Shown: positions 1 through 11,917, counted from the stretch's first letter. The stretch is DNA of 64,000 nucleotides from Carex sylvatica (GCA_964058845.1 CAXKVR010000671.1:43344-107343); one strand, 5' to 3'. Notes: generated by a model not told the origin, from the letters alone. Made by a program: numbers and translations.

Positions 1-514
1 ATAGAAATTTCTGAAGTTTGAAACTTTAATTAAAACATTATAACTTTTTGTAAAACGTTATAACTTTATGTAAAACGTTATAACTTTTTGTAAAACGTTA
101 TAACTTTATGTAAAACGTTATAACTTTTGTGATTCCTTCTGAATTTGATTTTATTTAAAACGTTATAACTTTTTCACATACGTTTTTCTCAAACGTTATA
201 ACTTTTGTGATTCCTTCTGAATTTGACCAAGCTGTTCCACAGCGTTTTCTTACAGGTATAATCGTTATAACGTTTTACAAATGTTATCAACGTTTGTATC
301 ATGTTGAAACAACATCAAACACAATTTAACAAGTTAAAAATATTACAAATTAAATTCTTGATAAATGTCTTCATGATTTCTTCAGTTCAAGCAATCTATA
401 TTGCAATTCCAATTGGTTTGAACCTGTATAATTATAAATTAGAAGAAATCGTAAAATTCAATAATTGTATGTTTTACAAATTAGTCAAATAGACGAAAAA
501 AGTTATTGCTAGAA
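1..514. repeat. Inverted copy of the repeat at 58867-59237
   Basis: This stretch matches the reverse complement of 58867-59237 through a shared untranslated-looking body (301-492) and its flanks. Both copies contain the same 63-codon open frame, but the aligned frames differ by scattered substitutions with no sign of a known domain, so I treat it as repeat sequence rather than a gene. Homology runs off the left edge of the window and fades near 514. The copy here carries an expanded 20-bp minisatellite that the right-hand copy lacks. It probably belongs to the same transposon family as the broken gene at 57.6-58.9 kb. Confidence 0.75.
36..130. repeat. 20-bp minisatellite, about 5 units
   Basis: Head-to-tail 20-bp units read CGTTATAACTTTWTGTAAAA, alternating T and A at one position. 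Related single units recur at 150-205 and 255-285. The paralogous sequence at 59090-59220 has only scattered single units, so the array expanded in this copy. Confidence 0.85.
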
Positions 515-989
515 CAACATATGGTTGCTTGTGTGATTTAGAACTGAACTGCATATATAGAGGGGAGTAGATTTTCTATTGTTGTGTGGCATTTTGGGTA
601 AAGTTTCATGAGTACCAGCGACCAGAGTTTTGGCCAGAGTTAATCAGGACTCTTATACCATGTTAACTATACTGGTAATTTCTCTCAAAAAAAAGAAAGA
701 AAAAAACAAAAACAATACTGGTAATTAGAACTGTTTTCTGTATTTTTCATTGTTGTAAATGTACATATTTATAGTTACATTAAAGTAGAGAATAAGGAAA
801 GTAATAAAAGGAAAAGAAAGAAAAAAAATATATATATATATGCTTTTGAGAATAAGGTGACAATTGTCATCTTACAATTTAACTTATGAAAAAGTTTAAC
901 TTACAACTCACTAGAAACTTTATTACAGATAATAGAACTAAATCCCAATCTCTATCCCCCTAATTATGTACAATGTCAGATAGGGGGGA
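515..989. other. No gene seen; AT-rich spacer
   Basis: Non-coding AT-rich sequence with A-rich tracts (about 685-710 and 815-830) and a short TA microsatellite near 830-841. No open frame of recognisable family was found. Confidence 0.6.
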
Positions 990-2162
990 TGACCCACTAG
1001 ACCAGCCGAAATTTTTATAAATACCCAAAAAAAATATAAAATTACGGAATCTACCCACTGTTTGAATGAAATTCGAAAAATGCCCAATCCGGTTATCCAA
1101 TAACTGGATTTGGGACAAATTTTCGGTTAACCATTCACCGGATTTTTTTTCAACAGAAATTTGTTTTTTTAAACATAAATTTTTTATTTTTTATTTTTTT
1201 GTATTAAAATATTAGAAATGTTGAATATATTTCTTTGAAAATAGATGGAATACAATATAATTTGATTTATTAGAAAGACTGCAACAAATAACTCGGATCA
1301 ATATTTTTCAGGCCGGATTTTTCACAGCTGTAAGAAAAATTAATATATTTCTTTATGTGTTATTGGGAAAAAATAAAAATGCTTAGATTATGAGTTATTG
1401 ATCCCGGTTCAAAAGTCACTTCTAGGTAATCCAGAAAATATTGTGATCTTTCTAGTACATTTAATTTATTAAAAGTTGTATCTATTTTGAGAATTCTTTT
1501 TGAATAACATCCATTAAATAAATTAAAGTTTTTATTTTTTTCAAAAATAGATACAACTTTTAATAAATTAAATTTACTAAAAAGATCACAATATTTTCTG
1601 AATTACCTAGAAGTAACTTTTGAACCGGGATCAATAATTCAGAACCTAAGCATTTTTATTTTTTCCCAATAACACATAAAGAAATATATTAATTTTTCTT
1701 ACAACCGCGAAAAATCCAGCCTGAAATATATTGATCCGAGTTATTTGTTGCAGTCTTTCTAATAAATTAAATTATATTGTATTCCATCTATTTTCAAAGA
1801 AATATATTCAACATTTCTAATATTTTAATACAAAAAAATAAAAAATAAAAAATTTCTGTTTAAAAAAAATTTCTGTTGAAAAAAAAAAAAAAAAACGGTG
1901 CACCATTAACTGAAAATGTACTTAAAAAAAAAAAATCCGGTGAATGGTTAACTGGAAATGTGTTTTTTTTTTTTTTTTTTAAATATTTCCGGTTAATGGT
2001 TAACCGGATTTATTGTTTTGAGTCCGGAAATTTGTCCCAAATTCGGTTATTGGATAACCGGATTGGGCATTTTTCGAATTTCATTCAAACAGTGGATAGA
2101 TTCAGTAATTTTATATATTTTTTGGATATTTATAAAAATTTCGGCTAGACGACCAGAGTCAT
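990..2162. mobile_element. Long foldback (snapback) DNA element, copy 1
   Basis: The left arm (about 990-1490) and right arm (about 1543-2162) are reverse complements over more than 500 bp, with a loop of about 50 bp around 1492-1542. The ends pair as AGCCGAAATTTTTATAAATA and its complement. Inner landmarks present in both arms include the block around TTATTGATCCCGGTTC and the block AGATGGAATACAATATAATT. No transposase is present, so this is a non-autonomous element. The two arms differ near the ends in AT tracts. Target-site duplication could not be fixed. A truncated relative lies at 9121-10035. Confidence 0.85.
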
Positions 2163-2238
2163 GCTTCCCCTGCAATCTCTGTCACCAGTATTCTCTCCTG
2201 GCGACTCTTATTTTTAAAACCCTCGCATTACTCTCCCG

Positions 2239-2439
2239 CCATATAGGAATTTGTATCCCCTAAGGTAACAGAATATTATTGTTTGGATCCAGACCGTCCA
2301 AATAGAATCTGCACAGATATTAAAGGAGAACCGAACCGTGTATTTCACCTCAGGCCGGATTGGCCCAAATTCTGATCGGACGGTCCAAATCTAAACAGCA
2401 ATATTTTGTTACCTCAGAGGATATGGATTCACCATATAG
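2239..2439. mobile_element. 200-bp MITE of the GTATCCTCTG family
   Basis: The left end (GAATTTGTATCCCCTAAGG) and the right end (CCTCAGAGGATATGGATTC) are inverted repeats that continue inward for about 45 bp. The core contains GATCGGACGGTCC. Ends and core resemble the elements at about 16890, 30784 and 47513. Confidence 0.7.
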
Positions 2440-2859
2440 CCCATGTGCCTACTGCCCATGCTGAATCGAATCTGAGTTTTTCTGAGTAAGCGATGTTTGA
2501 AAATAGATACTTATATATTACACATAAGTGTATTTAAAGTTTTTTTTTTTGATTGAAACTCCGTAAGCGATATTTCTATTAATCAAGACAAACTAATTAC
2601 ATAATTTTGTACTAATACATATAACATTTGTACCAGTACATAAAATATTACAATTAAACTCCCTTACAAAAATAGACAAGAAAAATCAAAAAATAAAAGC
2701 AGAATCTAGAGTTTTTGCGCTCAGATCGATAGGTATATGTTGAGCTTATATGATTTCTATGCTCGTGCTCAGATTGGTAGATTGTGAGTATGCATACTTT
2801 CTTGTCGTTGGTACAAATCAATGCTTAATCAAAGTAAGATAAAGGTATTCAAAAGAGCT

Positions 2860-3230
2860 TTCGTGCTCATATGAAGTTTGTGCCTGAATTATTAAAAGGA
2901 AAAACACCGAAGAAGCAGATAGGAAGGGAGAAGAAGCAGAAAAGGAGGAAGAAAGAGATCAACACATCATCATCATCATTAACCATAAACATACCTTATT
3001 TATACATCGACACCGAAAGAGACGATCGACACTCAAACCCTCGGATCGCGATTCGAAGTCGAGCGACGGGAGCAGCGAAGGTAAAGAAGAAAATGAGTAA
3101 GAGAGACAGCAGAGGAGAGAAGAGGCAACGGGACGGAGGCGGAACGAGAGGTGGCGGAGTGGAGGCGGTGAGTGGCACCGCCGATTCTCAAAACAGCAGG
3201 AACTCTAACCCTAATCCTAGCTTTTTGTTT
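2860..3230 (-). promoter_or_regulatory. GC-rich leader-like island without a recognised gene
   Basis: This patch is clearly less AT-rich than its surroundings. Read on the minus strand it has the look of a plant 5' leader: a telo-box-like AGGATTAGGGTTAG, then a CT/CCGCC-rich tract, then a possible splice donor (AATAAG|GTATGT near 2995). Open frames cross it on both strands (for example 2996-3178 minus and 2871-3368 plus), but both are low-complexity and match no family I know. It may be the orphaned first exon or promoter of a lost or rearranged gene, or a captured gene piece. Confidence 0.35.
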
Positions 3231-3369
3231 TTCTTTTTCGCTTTCGCTTCTAGTGCATTTAAAGTTACAGACAGTGAAGATAACTGTGACATATCTTTGT
3301 TTTTTTTTTCAATTAAAGTACCAAAAAATAAATGTTTCGCCAAAGAATGGTGTAGTCAGGATAATTAAG

Positions 3370-4026
3370 ATTCTACTTTTAATTGATATTTTAAGCAAAA
3401 TAGACATAATGAATTAACTTTTAAAGTTTTTCAGGGGAATCTTAGTTACAATAGGATAGCAATCATCAATTAATAATTTCTACATATTTCTTTCCTGTAC
3501 TGGTAATTTGGGAAGAACAAATTGTAGTCCTGACTGGTCCTGCTTTTAAGTTTTTCTCTAATGCCAAAGCAGCAGATTTGCTATCAAAAATTCAATCAGA
3601 CCTACTGTTTGTCCAACTTTTTATTCGGCTTGCAGATTTACTTTAAGTTACATTTGATTTCTGGCAGATCAAAATTAGAAATCCAGAGCAGCAATCATAA
3701 GGTGAGAAAGGAGATTCTGATTTGGTGGAGATAAGATAGTAGCAAAGAGAGAAAATTCAATGATTCTGGCGCTAAAATCATTTCAAACTTATTCTGACTC
3801 AAATGGAAGGAGATATCAAATTGTTTATTGTCTTGTTTCATAGAAATGAAAGCTTTTTAATAATTTCACACGGGCACTGGCACTTATCATGTCTCAGGCC
3901 CTACTGAATAGTAACAAGTAAGACCGTGTGAAATAGTAACAAGTGGACAAATTAAAAGCTCACTTAAGGCCCAATTTTAGAATAGCTGAGTCGACATACA
4001 ACAAATGGGCTGTCATGGCAAAGGAT
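3370..4026. other. No gene seen; spacer before duplication block A
   Basis: Non-coding. It contains one small hairpin at about 3866-3928 (TTTCACACGG against CCGTGTGAAA). The direct repeat with the region after 24250 starts near the end of this spacer. Confidence 0.5.
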
Positions 4027-4657
4027 TGACAATTCAACTGTACGTCAATATTTTTAACATGTACGATTCTATCTTGTTTGCTTGATCCTAATTGGGATCA
4101 TTTTTTTTAACTCACATGATACTTAAATGTTAAATTTGCCAAAAATAACAAACAATCAAAATTCAATCAATACACTAAACTGAGCACATGTCAGATATAT
4201 ATTATAAAGAAAACTGTCAAAGAAATCTAGCCAGCATAATAAAATAACAGTAAGTGAGCGTTCCACAAATTTCATGTTACAGGCACACTAAACTAGTAAC
4301 CTCTATCTGATTAATTAAAAAGCGCATCACATGCAGTTGACATCCATTAGAATAAAAAAATTATATTACCATTAGCATGTGCTCAAGCAGTGCCAAAACA
4401 AAACAATGGCCGAAATCAAGCCGGAGATCTCCTTACAAAAGGAAGCCTTAGTCTTCCTACAAAACATATTGCAAAGAACTACACAACCCATTGCCAACCA
4501 ATAACAATCAACCCTATTGAAAATCAGAAACAATAGAAGGAACTGGAAATATCCAGTAAGCTCCAGATGCCGCTTGAAACGGTAAACCAGAAACAGGAGA
4601 CGTAGCCTCACCATGAAAAATGAAAACCTTAAAGAGCAAACTGGAGATATATAGCAA

Positions 4658-5941
4658 TCAACAGGATACCTCCAGCCTTGGCTCAAAACAGAACCCAGTG
4701 AACAACTGGAGAGGAAAGCGCTTGCTTACAGGACACCTGGCCGACCACCTCCATTCCTTCTTCTCCATGTCAAATACCAATAGAGCTGTGGACCCATAAC
4801 TCTGAATATAAACCAACTCATGGGACCCACTACTAGCAAAAACATCATCAAGTTCACCAAACCCTTGAAAATATTTATGGGGCATCTTTGCAACCTCTCT
4901 CCACACCTTATTCTCACGCAACTCCCATATTCCTATTCCTTTTATTATATCAGGCCGGTCATTTTTAGCAATTCCACCCACCAATACAAGTCTATCTTTC
5001 AAGTTCATTAATCGTCCACATGTCAGTGCACAAGGCACGGGTATCGATGAATGCATGAGAGAACCAGAAGACGAACATAACCGACCTTTGACTGATGCAG
5101 TAATTATGTCATACATTATAAGCCTATGCCGAGGTACGGTGTTTGCTAGTACACCAGTGGATTGGATCAAGCAGTATAGAAAACCGTTACATATTACACT
5201 GTCATCACCACCTCTCCATCCACTGAAAACCTCCTTAACAGGCGTGACCCACTTGCCCGATCCCGACCCATAGAGGTGCACTACAAACTCCCATTGATGG
5301 AAGTCATCCGAGACCTGTTTCGACCTAACCAATGAAACAATATAATTCAAAGATTTCTTATCAACAGATATTGCAACTGTGCTGTAGTCGGGCTGAGAGT
5401 CTACGGAAGGTTCTGGAAGCTGCCTCCACTCGTGAATTATCGGGTTTGAAACAAATACTCGGCTCCATGAATCCGAATCTATGCAACAGACAAGGCCAGA
5501 GGAAGAGGAGACAAACCAGTTTGACTTCTCAATGCAAGGGAAGTGGAAGGAGAACCACTTGCGGGTTAATGGGTCAAATGCAAACCCACCTGGAGAGGCC
5601 TCACTGGTGCAGGTGAACATGAAATACCACGGCTTGGATTTGCTGCCCGGGCAAAACAAGGAACGGCGGCGTGAGTGAATGATTTCATGCCACCGCTTAC
5701 ATGTCAAAGAGGCACGAATCACGCTAGAGATGGGAAGGAAGGAGAAGATTCGCTCGAACGCATCATCAGGTAAAACCGAGTCAATAGAGAGGTCAGAGAG
5801 AGTAAGGATATCAGGTGCATCGAGATCTGTGCAGCAGTCGGTGGGTTTTGTGGTCAATGGGAGTTTGAAATGGTCCAATGGGAAGGAATCCCAGGATAGC
5901 TCGTCAACCTCCATTCTGAGATGCAGCTGGTCAAGTTGCAT
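4658..5941 (-). CDS. HWS: HAWAIIAN SKIRT-like F-box/kelch protein, copy 1
   Basis: The 427-aa protein is an F-box protein that would join SKP1-cullin (SCF) ubiquitin ligases as the substrate receptor. The F-box lies at residues about 57-96 (LPDDAFERIFSFLPISSVIR onward, with the CKRWHEII end). After it come the conserved WYFMFT, LTRKWFSF, CIEKSNWFVSSSSGLVC and VSNPIIHEWRQLPEP blocks, a central SGWRGGDDSVICNGFLYC block, and a kelch-like C-terminus with VGGIAKNDRPDIIKGIGIWE and QSYGSTALLVFD. The last residues, GFCFEPRLEVSC, match the family end. From memory this pattern follows Arabidopsis HWS (At3g61590), known for roles in organ separation, growth and microRNA control. The ATG chosen gives the longest conserved frame; Met10 is an alternative. 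The first codon lies about 15 nt after a likely 3' splice site (AATTGCAG), so the coding sequence is a single exon behind a 5'-UTR intron. No disabling change was seen. Confidence 0.88.
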   Translation of the reverse strand: MQLDQLHLRMEVDELSWDSFPLDHFKLPLTTKPTDCCTDLDAPDILTLSDLSIDSVLPDDAFERIFSFLPISSVIRASLTCKRWHEIIHSRRRSLFCPGSKSKPWYFMFTCTSEASPGGFAFDPLTRKWFSFHFPCIEKSNWFVSSSSGLVCCIDSDSWSRVFVSNPIIHEWRQLPEPSVDSQPDYSTVAISVDKKSLNYIVSLVRSKQVSDDFHQWEFVVHLYGSGSGKWVTPVKEVFSGWRGGDDSVICNGFLYCLIQSTGVLANTVPRHRLIMYDIITASVKGRLCSSSGSLMHSSIPVPCALTCGRLMNLKDRLVLVGGIAKNDRPDIIKGIGIWELRENKVWREVAKMPHKYFQGFGELDDVFASSGSHELVYIQSYGSTALLVFDMEKKEWRWSARCPVSKRFPLQLFTGFCFEPRLEVSC

Positions 5942-5956
5942 GCAAGTGAAGGTCGC

Positions 5957-7720
5957 TGCAATTATTAAGAAGTGAAACTCAAAACTAGTACTAAGAAATT
6001 AAGTTAACCCACAAATTTGCAGGTATGCAACCTGATATAGTACTGATAAAACAGTACCAGTATCTTGTACTGGATCTTTTAGTGGCATGTACCAAGAGGA
6101 AAATGTTTTGACCAGTCTACCTTTCGGTCCTTTCCAGACGTTCTACGAATCAGAAAACAATACAGTCTCAAGATGGGCCCCTTAAGCAAGTTAAATATAG
6201 ATGCCTTAGACATGGGAAAAATTAAACTACAGAATTAACAAAGCTGCAGTATATACTATTTACGAGATGATAGATTGTAATTAAGTAGAGGTGCTAGGGG
6301 TGATGGGTACCACAAAACTTTGTAAATATTTTTCTTAATTAATGAAATTGTAAGCGGCATCAAGCTGTCTAACCTTCAGAAAAAAAACAAAGCTGCTGTA
6401 AAAGCACAAAAACAACCCCTCATTCCCCCTTCATATATGTAAAGGGTAACAATGAGAAAGGAATGGTATTTAGTGGAAAAATCTGGTCCATTCCTGTTCA
6501 TTTTCATTACTTCCACAAGAACAAAATTAACTGGGGCTGAAGTCTTAACAAAAATAAATATCCTAAAATCCAACATCACTATGAACCAGATTGACTCAAA
6601 ATCCAAAAGTAACCTTAAAATCAAATGGGACATTTGCTGAAATCTAAACTGAATCTTATTACCATGCAATGAATGATCCAAAATGAGAACCTGGAGATTG
6701 TAAAAACAGCCAATATCATACCCCATCTGAATTGACCTATAGACCTGATGAAAACTGATTCGGTACATGAGGCAGCAAGATCCAAGATAATTTCACCTGA
6801 TATTGACCCAAACCTGAACATGGCCGGAACCCAATTTCAATTACCACACCTATGTTAGGCATCTTTTGGATGAATATTGAAGCAAGGGTATACAAAATAG
6901 CTATGCATTGTAGCAGCACACAACCACTTCGGACTTATTTGAAATGATATTTTATGGTTGAAGGAACCGGTACCTTATGAAAACCTAATGCGCTATGTAC
7001 CTTAAGTCCTTTTAACATACTGGCATTACCTTATTCTACATTAAACCATTTTTGTTATATAAGAGATAGTTGAGAACTATGGGATTGACCAGTCAAAGGA
7101 TGACAAAACTTGAGACTGAGTCTATGAAAGAACCAATGCATAAGCTGATTAGATTTTATTAAATTAAAAAGGACATACGTTATTGATGGTACCTTTATAA
7201 TAATGCATACTTAACAGAAAGGTTAAAAAAAACAATAATAAATAATACAGCCAAAAACATGCAAAAACAGCTTTCCCTAAGACAGACACAAGTAACAAAA
7301 CAAGGTATGATTTTTCCTTGGATATAACCTACAAGATAACAGAAGTCACTTTAACATCACTTATATCAGAAATTGTTCACAAATACCAACGTTATACAAC
7401 CTAGCGTCTACTAGATCATATTAGTAAAGGATATCTCCAAATAAATGGACAATAGATAAATCACTGAACTAAAAGGAGGATTTTTACCAGTCAAGCACTG
7501 GATATTATAATCGAGAGTACCATCCAAAAAAAAAAATCCAGCAACCGACACCAATGCCAGTAAAAGCACAACCAGAGAATCTGAGAAATTATTACAAAGT
7601 TGGAGGGGGAATACGTCAAACAAAGCCCCATTGGTCTCTTCCCCATTGGTCTCTTCTTACTCAATTGTAGCGCCAAATATAACAAAAATAGAACAAATCA
7701 ATAAATCGACTGAAAGGTAC
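5957..7720 (-). other. 5'-UTR intron of F-box copy 1 (predicted)
   Basis: On the minus strand a donor GGAG|GTACCT lies at 7721/7720 and an acceptor AATTGCAG|CGACC lies about 15 nt before the start codon. Both sites are kept in copy 2 (GGAG|GTACTT near 27625, and the same acceptor near 26077). The interior is conserved between copies, with patchy indels. The intron assignment comes from splice motifs and position only. Confidence 0.6.
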
Positions 7721-8170
7721 CTCCTTAGAAGATAAAAATCTCAGCGAATTAGCCACTAAAACCCAAGATTTTTCGTCTCCGCGTGCACTATATAGCTTCC
7801 CTCGTAATGGGCCTGGTGAAATATCGCCGAACTATGCGGAGAAATAGCATCCGATACAAACAAAACAAGCGATTGTTTCCCTCTAATACTCCACCGGAGA
7901 GAAAGAGGGGAGAAAAATGGTAGGAAATCAAATCCCCCTCTCGTTTTATTCTAGGGATTAGAGAACGAGAAAAGCCAAAAGAGAGAGGAGATGGAACAGG
8001 AATAGCTGAGCAGAGAGGGGAGAGATCAGAAAACGACAGGCTCAAGAGCGTGGTTTTCGTTTGGTTTTCCCCTCTCTCTCTCTCTCTTCTCTCTCTATTG
8101 ACAGATGGTTCAGCGAGGGACTGAGGGGGTGAAGAGAGAGGCTTAAAACAAAAAATAAAAATAAAGTAAT
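7721..8170 (-). promoter_or_regulatory. Leader exon of F-box copy 1
   Basis: This is the presumed first, non-coding exon. It is less AT-rich than its flanks and rich in GA/CT tracts (for example 8070-8097). Its sequence just before the donor is well conserved with 27627-27940 in copy 2. It carries a short upstream ORF (7788-7850). Confidence 0.55.
7788..7850 (-). promoter_or_regulatory. 20-codon upstream ORF in leader of F-box copy 1
   Basis: An ATG at 7850 opens a frame for MLFLRIVRRYFTRPITREAI followed by TAG. It sits in the leader exon about 65 nt before the donor site. Copy 2 keeps the ATG and first codons (MLFLHIF) but indels shift its frame and extend it to 34 codons (27659-27763). Whether it is translated is unknown. 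Confidence 0.45.
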
Positions 8171-8195
8171 TGTGAAAACTAGTAGGCGTAAGCAA

Positions 8196-8205
8196 GTATA
8201 TATAG
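8196..8205 (-). promoter_or_regulatory. Candidate TATA box of F-box copy 1
   Basis: The minus strand reads CTATATATAC, which would set a transcription start near 8165-8170, just ahead of the leader exon. No counterpart is visible beside copy 2, where homology ends near 28260. Confidence 0.45.
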
Positions 8206-8349
8206 AGGAACAAATGTGGACACAGCCAGTAAGCATAAGAAAAACTGTGCTTTACTATTTGGACGGATGTTTGGTCTAACTGTACGTACGATTTCAAATT
8301 TAACTTAAAGCAAATTTGGACAAAACAAGAATAATATTACAATAACTCA

Positions 8350-9075
8350 AAAGACTATGAAATTTCCATCTTAAATTTAATAATAACATATTTACCATCC
8401 TAATTAAATTCTAATAACTCACATATTTACTCAAATAATCAAAAATTAAGATTAACTATATAGAATAGAATATTATGTAAAATAAATTAATTCCTTCTCG
8501 CTTCTTTTTTACACATAATCTCTCATGCCTTCTTTTAACGCGATGCTTCTTCTTCTATGCTAACTCTCCTAGTTTCTTCTACCCTCTTATGCATTGAAAC
8601 CTCTTCTCATCTCTCCCGTCCTCTTTAGCATTTGTGTATTCCGCTTCTCCAACATCACTTATGTTCTCTTTGTTCTTTTTGTTTGTTGTTTCATTTACAA
8701 AAAATATAAATGTTTGCTGATTGTTGATGCTTGCTGATTCGGTTATGATAACTTCATAATTTTCAATTTTTGTTCATGTAGATATATAGTGAAGAAAAAG
8801 AGGTTACTAAGAGTATGGTCTAGATGAAAATAGAGTGTACATGGCAAATGTAATTAGTTTTAATTGATCATTGATGGTTTTCAGAATCTTAAACTTGATT
8901 AATTTGAAATTTAGACATATTTGATATAATTCATATTATATTGAATGAATATGTGAGTTATTATTTTACTCAAAAAAAATATGTGAGTTATTATAATTTA
9001 GGATAATAAATTTGTAATTGTAGAATTTAAGATAGTAAATACATGATTTATATGAAATTCTACCTTTAAAATTTG
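8350..9075. mobile_element. Degenerate inverted-repeat element
   Basis: Left arm (about 8350-8440) and right arm (about 8955-9075) are imperfect reverse complements sharing CTAATAACTCACATATTT. The right arm carries an extra partial copy of that motif. The 500-bp interior is CT-rich non-coding sequence with no recognisable gene. Confidence 0.5.
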
Positions 9076-9120
9076 TGTCACTATTTAGAAAAAACTATAA
9101 GCATTGAGTGCAGTAATTTT

Positions 9121-10035
9121 TGAGTTACACCAGCCCAGAGCCAATTTTTTTATAAATATTCAAAAAAATAATTAAATTTCAAAAAATAACTAAAGATGGA
9201 TTTTGAAATCTACCCAAACCGAGAAAAAAAAATTCGGTAATTCAGTATAAAATTGGAAAAAAATTCTGATTTTAGAAATCCAAAACCAGCGGCTAAAAAA
9301 AAAAGAAACCGTAAAAAAATTTCCGGTTTCAATATTTTTTTTCTCTTTTTCAGATTTTTTTATTTTAAATATAAATATTTATAATTTATTTATTTTTTTA
9401 ATTGAAATATTAGAAATATTTAACATTTTTTTTTAAAAATAGATGGAATACTATATAATTTGATTTATTAGAAAGACTGCTACAAATAACCCGGATTAAC
9501 ATTTTTCATGCCGAATTTTTTGCGGTTGTAAGAAAAATTAATATATTTATTTATGTGTTATTGGAAAAAAAAAAAATGTTTGGATTCTCAATTATTGATC
9601 CCGGTTCAAAAGTCACTTCTAAGTAAATACATAAAATATTGTCATCTTTCTAGTACATTTAATTTCTAAAAAGTTGTATCTATTTTTTGAAAAAAATAAA
9701 AAAATTTAAGTCATTTACTAATTGTTATTAAAAAGAATTCTCAAAATAGATACAACTTTTATAAATTAAATGTACTATAAGGATCACAATATTTTCTGTA
9801 TTACCTAGAAGTGACTTTTAAACCGGGATCAATAACTCATAATCCAAGCATTTTTTATTTTTTTCCAATAACTCATAAAGAAATATATTAATTTTTCTTA
9901 CACCAGCAAAAAATCCGACATGAAAATGTTGATCCGGATTATTTGTAGCAGTCTTTCTAATAAATCAAATTATATAGTATTCCATCTATTTTAAAAAAAA
10001 TATGTTAAATATTTCTAATATTTTAAACAAACATA
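9121..10035. mobile_element. Long foldback DNA element, copy 2, right-truncated
   Basis: Same family as 990-2162. It has the same arm landmarks (AGATGGAATACTATATAATT, TTATTGATCCCGGTTC) in both orientations, centred near 9690-9745. The left end (GAGCCAATTTTTTTATAAATA-like) is present, but the right arm stops near 10035 without the outer 140 bp. A broken end and a higher arm mismatch suggest this copy is older. Confidence 0.8.
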
Positions 10036-11267
10036 TAAAAATGTTGACAATGTGATGAATAGGGTTAAAATATATTATTAGTTTTGTGTTTCAATCATAC
10101 TCTACATTCTTATTTTTGTTTTCAGAATTCAAATAGTAGATGTGAACCGTTTAATATGATTTTGTATCTATCTAAAAAAATAGTAAAAAGATTTCAAAAT
10201 TATAAAATTTGATTTATAAATACATTTTAATATAAAAATCATATTAAAATTAGCTATTTAAACTTTAAAAATAAAAATATAAAACATAAAATATAACTAA
10301 AGCACAAAACTAATACTGCATTATAAATCTCAAAATTTATTCTTATTTATTAAGCACACACGTGACGTCTACCAAAGACTAAAGAGAGAGACATGGGCTT
10401 CCTAATATCCAATGGCGTTTCAATTCCAAATCATTGTTGTAAAAAATGGGCTTAACCGACGACTGTTTAATCGTTAACGGCGATCAAACTGTTACGAATA
10501 CACTTAACGAAGGTCTGTTTGCAGATAAAAATAATTAATCGGCCATTTTTTTTTCGATTAATCGGTTGTTTTCGGTTTAATCATCCATTTATTTCTGTTT
10601 ATTTCAGTGAATTCATTTTTTCTGTGATAATGTGTAATAATAAGTTTTATAAATTATGTATTTAGTTTTATTTGTACTTGAATATACATCTAATATTTTT
10701 TATATTTATTTTTTCTTTTTACTTATTTTTAAATTGATTAATTCTTCTATTATTTATATATTATATATTTTTCTTACTTAATGATGTATTTTTTTTCAAT
10801 TAGTATGACATGTTCATATATATGAAATTAAGTTGTTATCATAAACTAAATTTAGTGATTTTATATGAAAATATTTTATTTCTTTTAAATAATATGTTAT
10901 TAGTATTTGAAAAAGCTTAATTCTTTATTTTATTTTTCATTAAAGAAATATGTTACTTACTCATATAAAGTGTTTATGTGTTGTTAAATTGTTATTAAGA
11001 AGAAACGAGCGTAGTGTCATGTAATAATAATAGAACTAAATTAAATTAAGTTTATTTGATAAGTTTGATGAGTTAAATAAATTATTTTTAATAAATTATG
11101 AATATATACACATAATTTGAATAAAAATAATTAATCGTCTGCATAATTCTGATTAATTAACTGTATACCGATTAAACGTTTGACGGTATCATATCCGTCT
11201 GACGAGCGCATACCGTTTTTTACACCACTGTTCCAAATACATGTCTCGGATTTAAAAAAAGGCGCCT

Positions 11268-11383
11268 ACTCACTTTTGCTATAGAGTTTTCAGACTATAA
11301 AAGCTATAGCGGCGCTATTTGGGCATAGCGCTATTTTTTTAGCCATTCCGCTATGACGCGATAAACGCTATTTAAACCTTTGA
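11268..11383. mobile_element. Remnant related to the hAT elements at 18.0 and 28.8 kb
   Basis: It shares AGCTATAGCGGCGCTAT and an ending like CGCTATTTAAACCTTT, compared with GCTATTTAGAACCTTG in the complete copies. It is only about 115 bp and has no clear outer ends, so a solo remnant or deletion derivative is likely. Confidence 0.45.
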
Positions 11384-11917
11384 TATTTTCATTAGATACA
11401 TGTTATGAATTTTAGTTTTATCATATGTGTGTGTTTATAGATATTAGTATTGAAAATTTCATTTTACAATAAATTTGATGTTTTTATTCAATATATTTGT
11501 ACCCGTGTGTTGTAATGAAGACATATCATAAAAAACAAAACAAAAAAGAATCTCATATAAAATCACATTTTTTCATTAAAATAAAAAAACAGACCAATGA
11601 AAAGAATTGATATTCAACAATCTCCAACATTGAAAAATTAAAATAAATTGGTTCTAAATCCAAACTATGCCCATACACATTTATATTTAGTCAAATAAAG
11701 ATACATAACCTTCATGCAATAATAATACAAAAAATAGAGAATAAAAATATGTTTACTTAAATAAGATTATTAAATAACAAATAATATTTCTTAAATGTTA
11801 AAAAACTAGAAATAAATGAAGTTAGGATTGATTAATTAATTTAAATATTAATTAAATGATATTTAAAAATAAATATAAATATAAAATAATGTAGTGAGAA
11901 CGTGTCAAAACTTCTAC

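Noticed and set aside
301..492. 63-codon open frame conserved between 301-492 and 58884-59075
   Set aside because: Conservation is explained by the repeat pair. The protein has no known domain and changes are spread evenly, so I did not call a gene.
2871..3368. 165-codon plus-strand frame, lysine/arginine-rich
   Set aside because: Low-complexity sequence across a leader-like patch, ending in poly-T-encoded phenylalanine runs; not a plausible protein.
5055..5975. Open frames on the plus strand across F-box copy 1 (and the same set at 25203-26096)
   Set aside because: They are antisense to the conserved F-box coding sequence, match no family, and simply mirror its codon pattern.
7788..8297. 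169-codon minus-strand frame over the F-box leader
   Set aside because: The frame begins upstream of the TATA box and ends inside the leader. Only its last 20 codons are kept, as a possible uORF.
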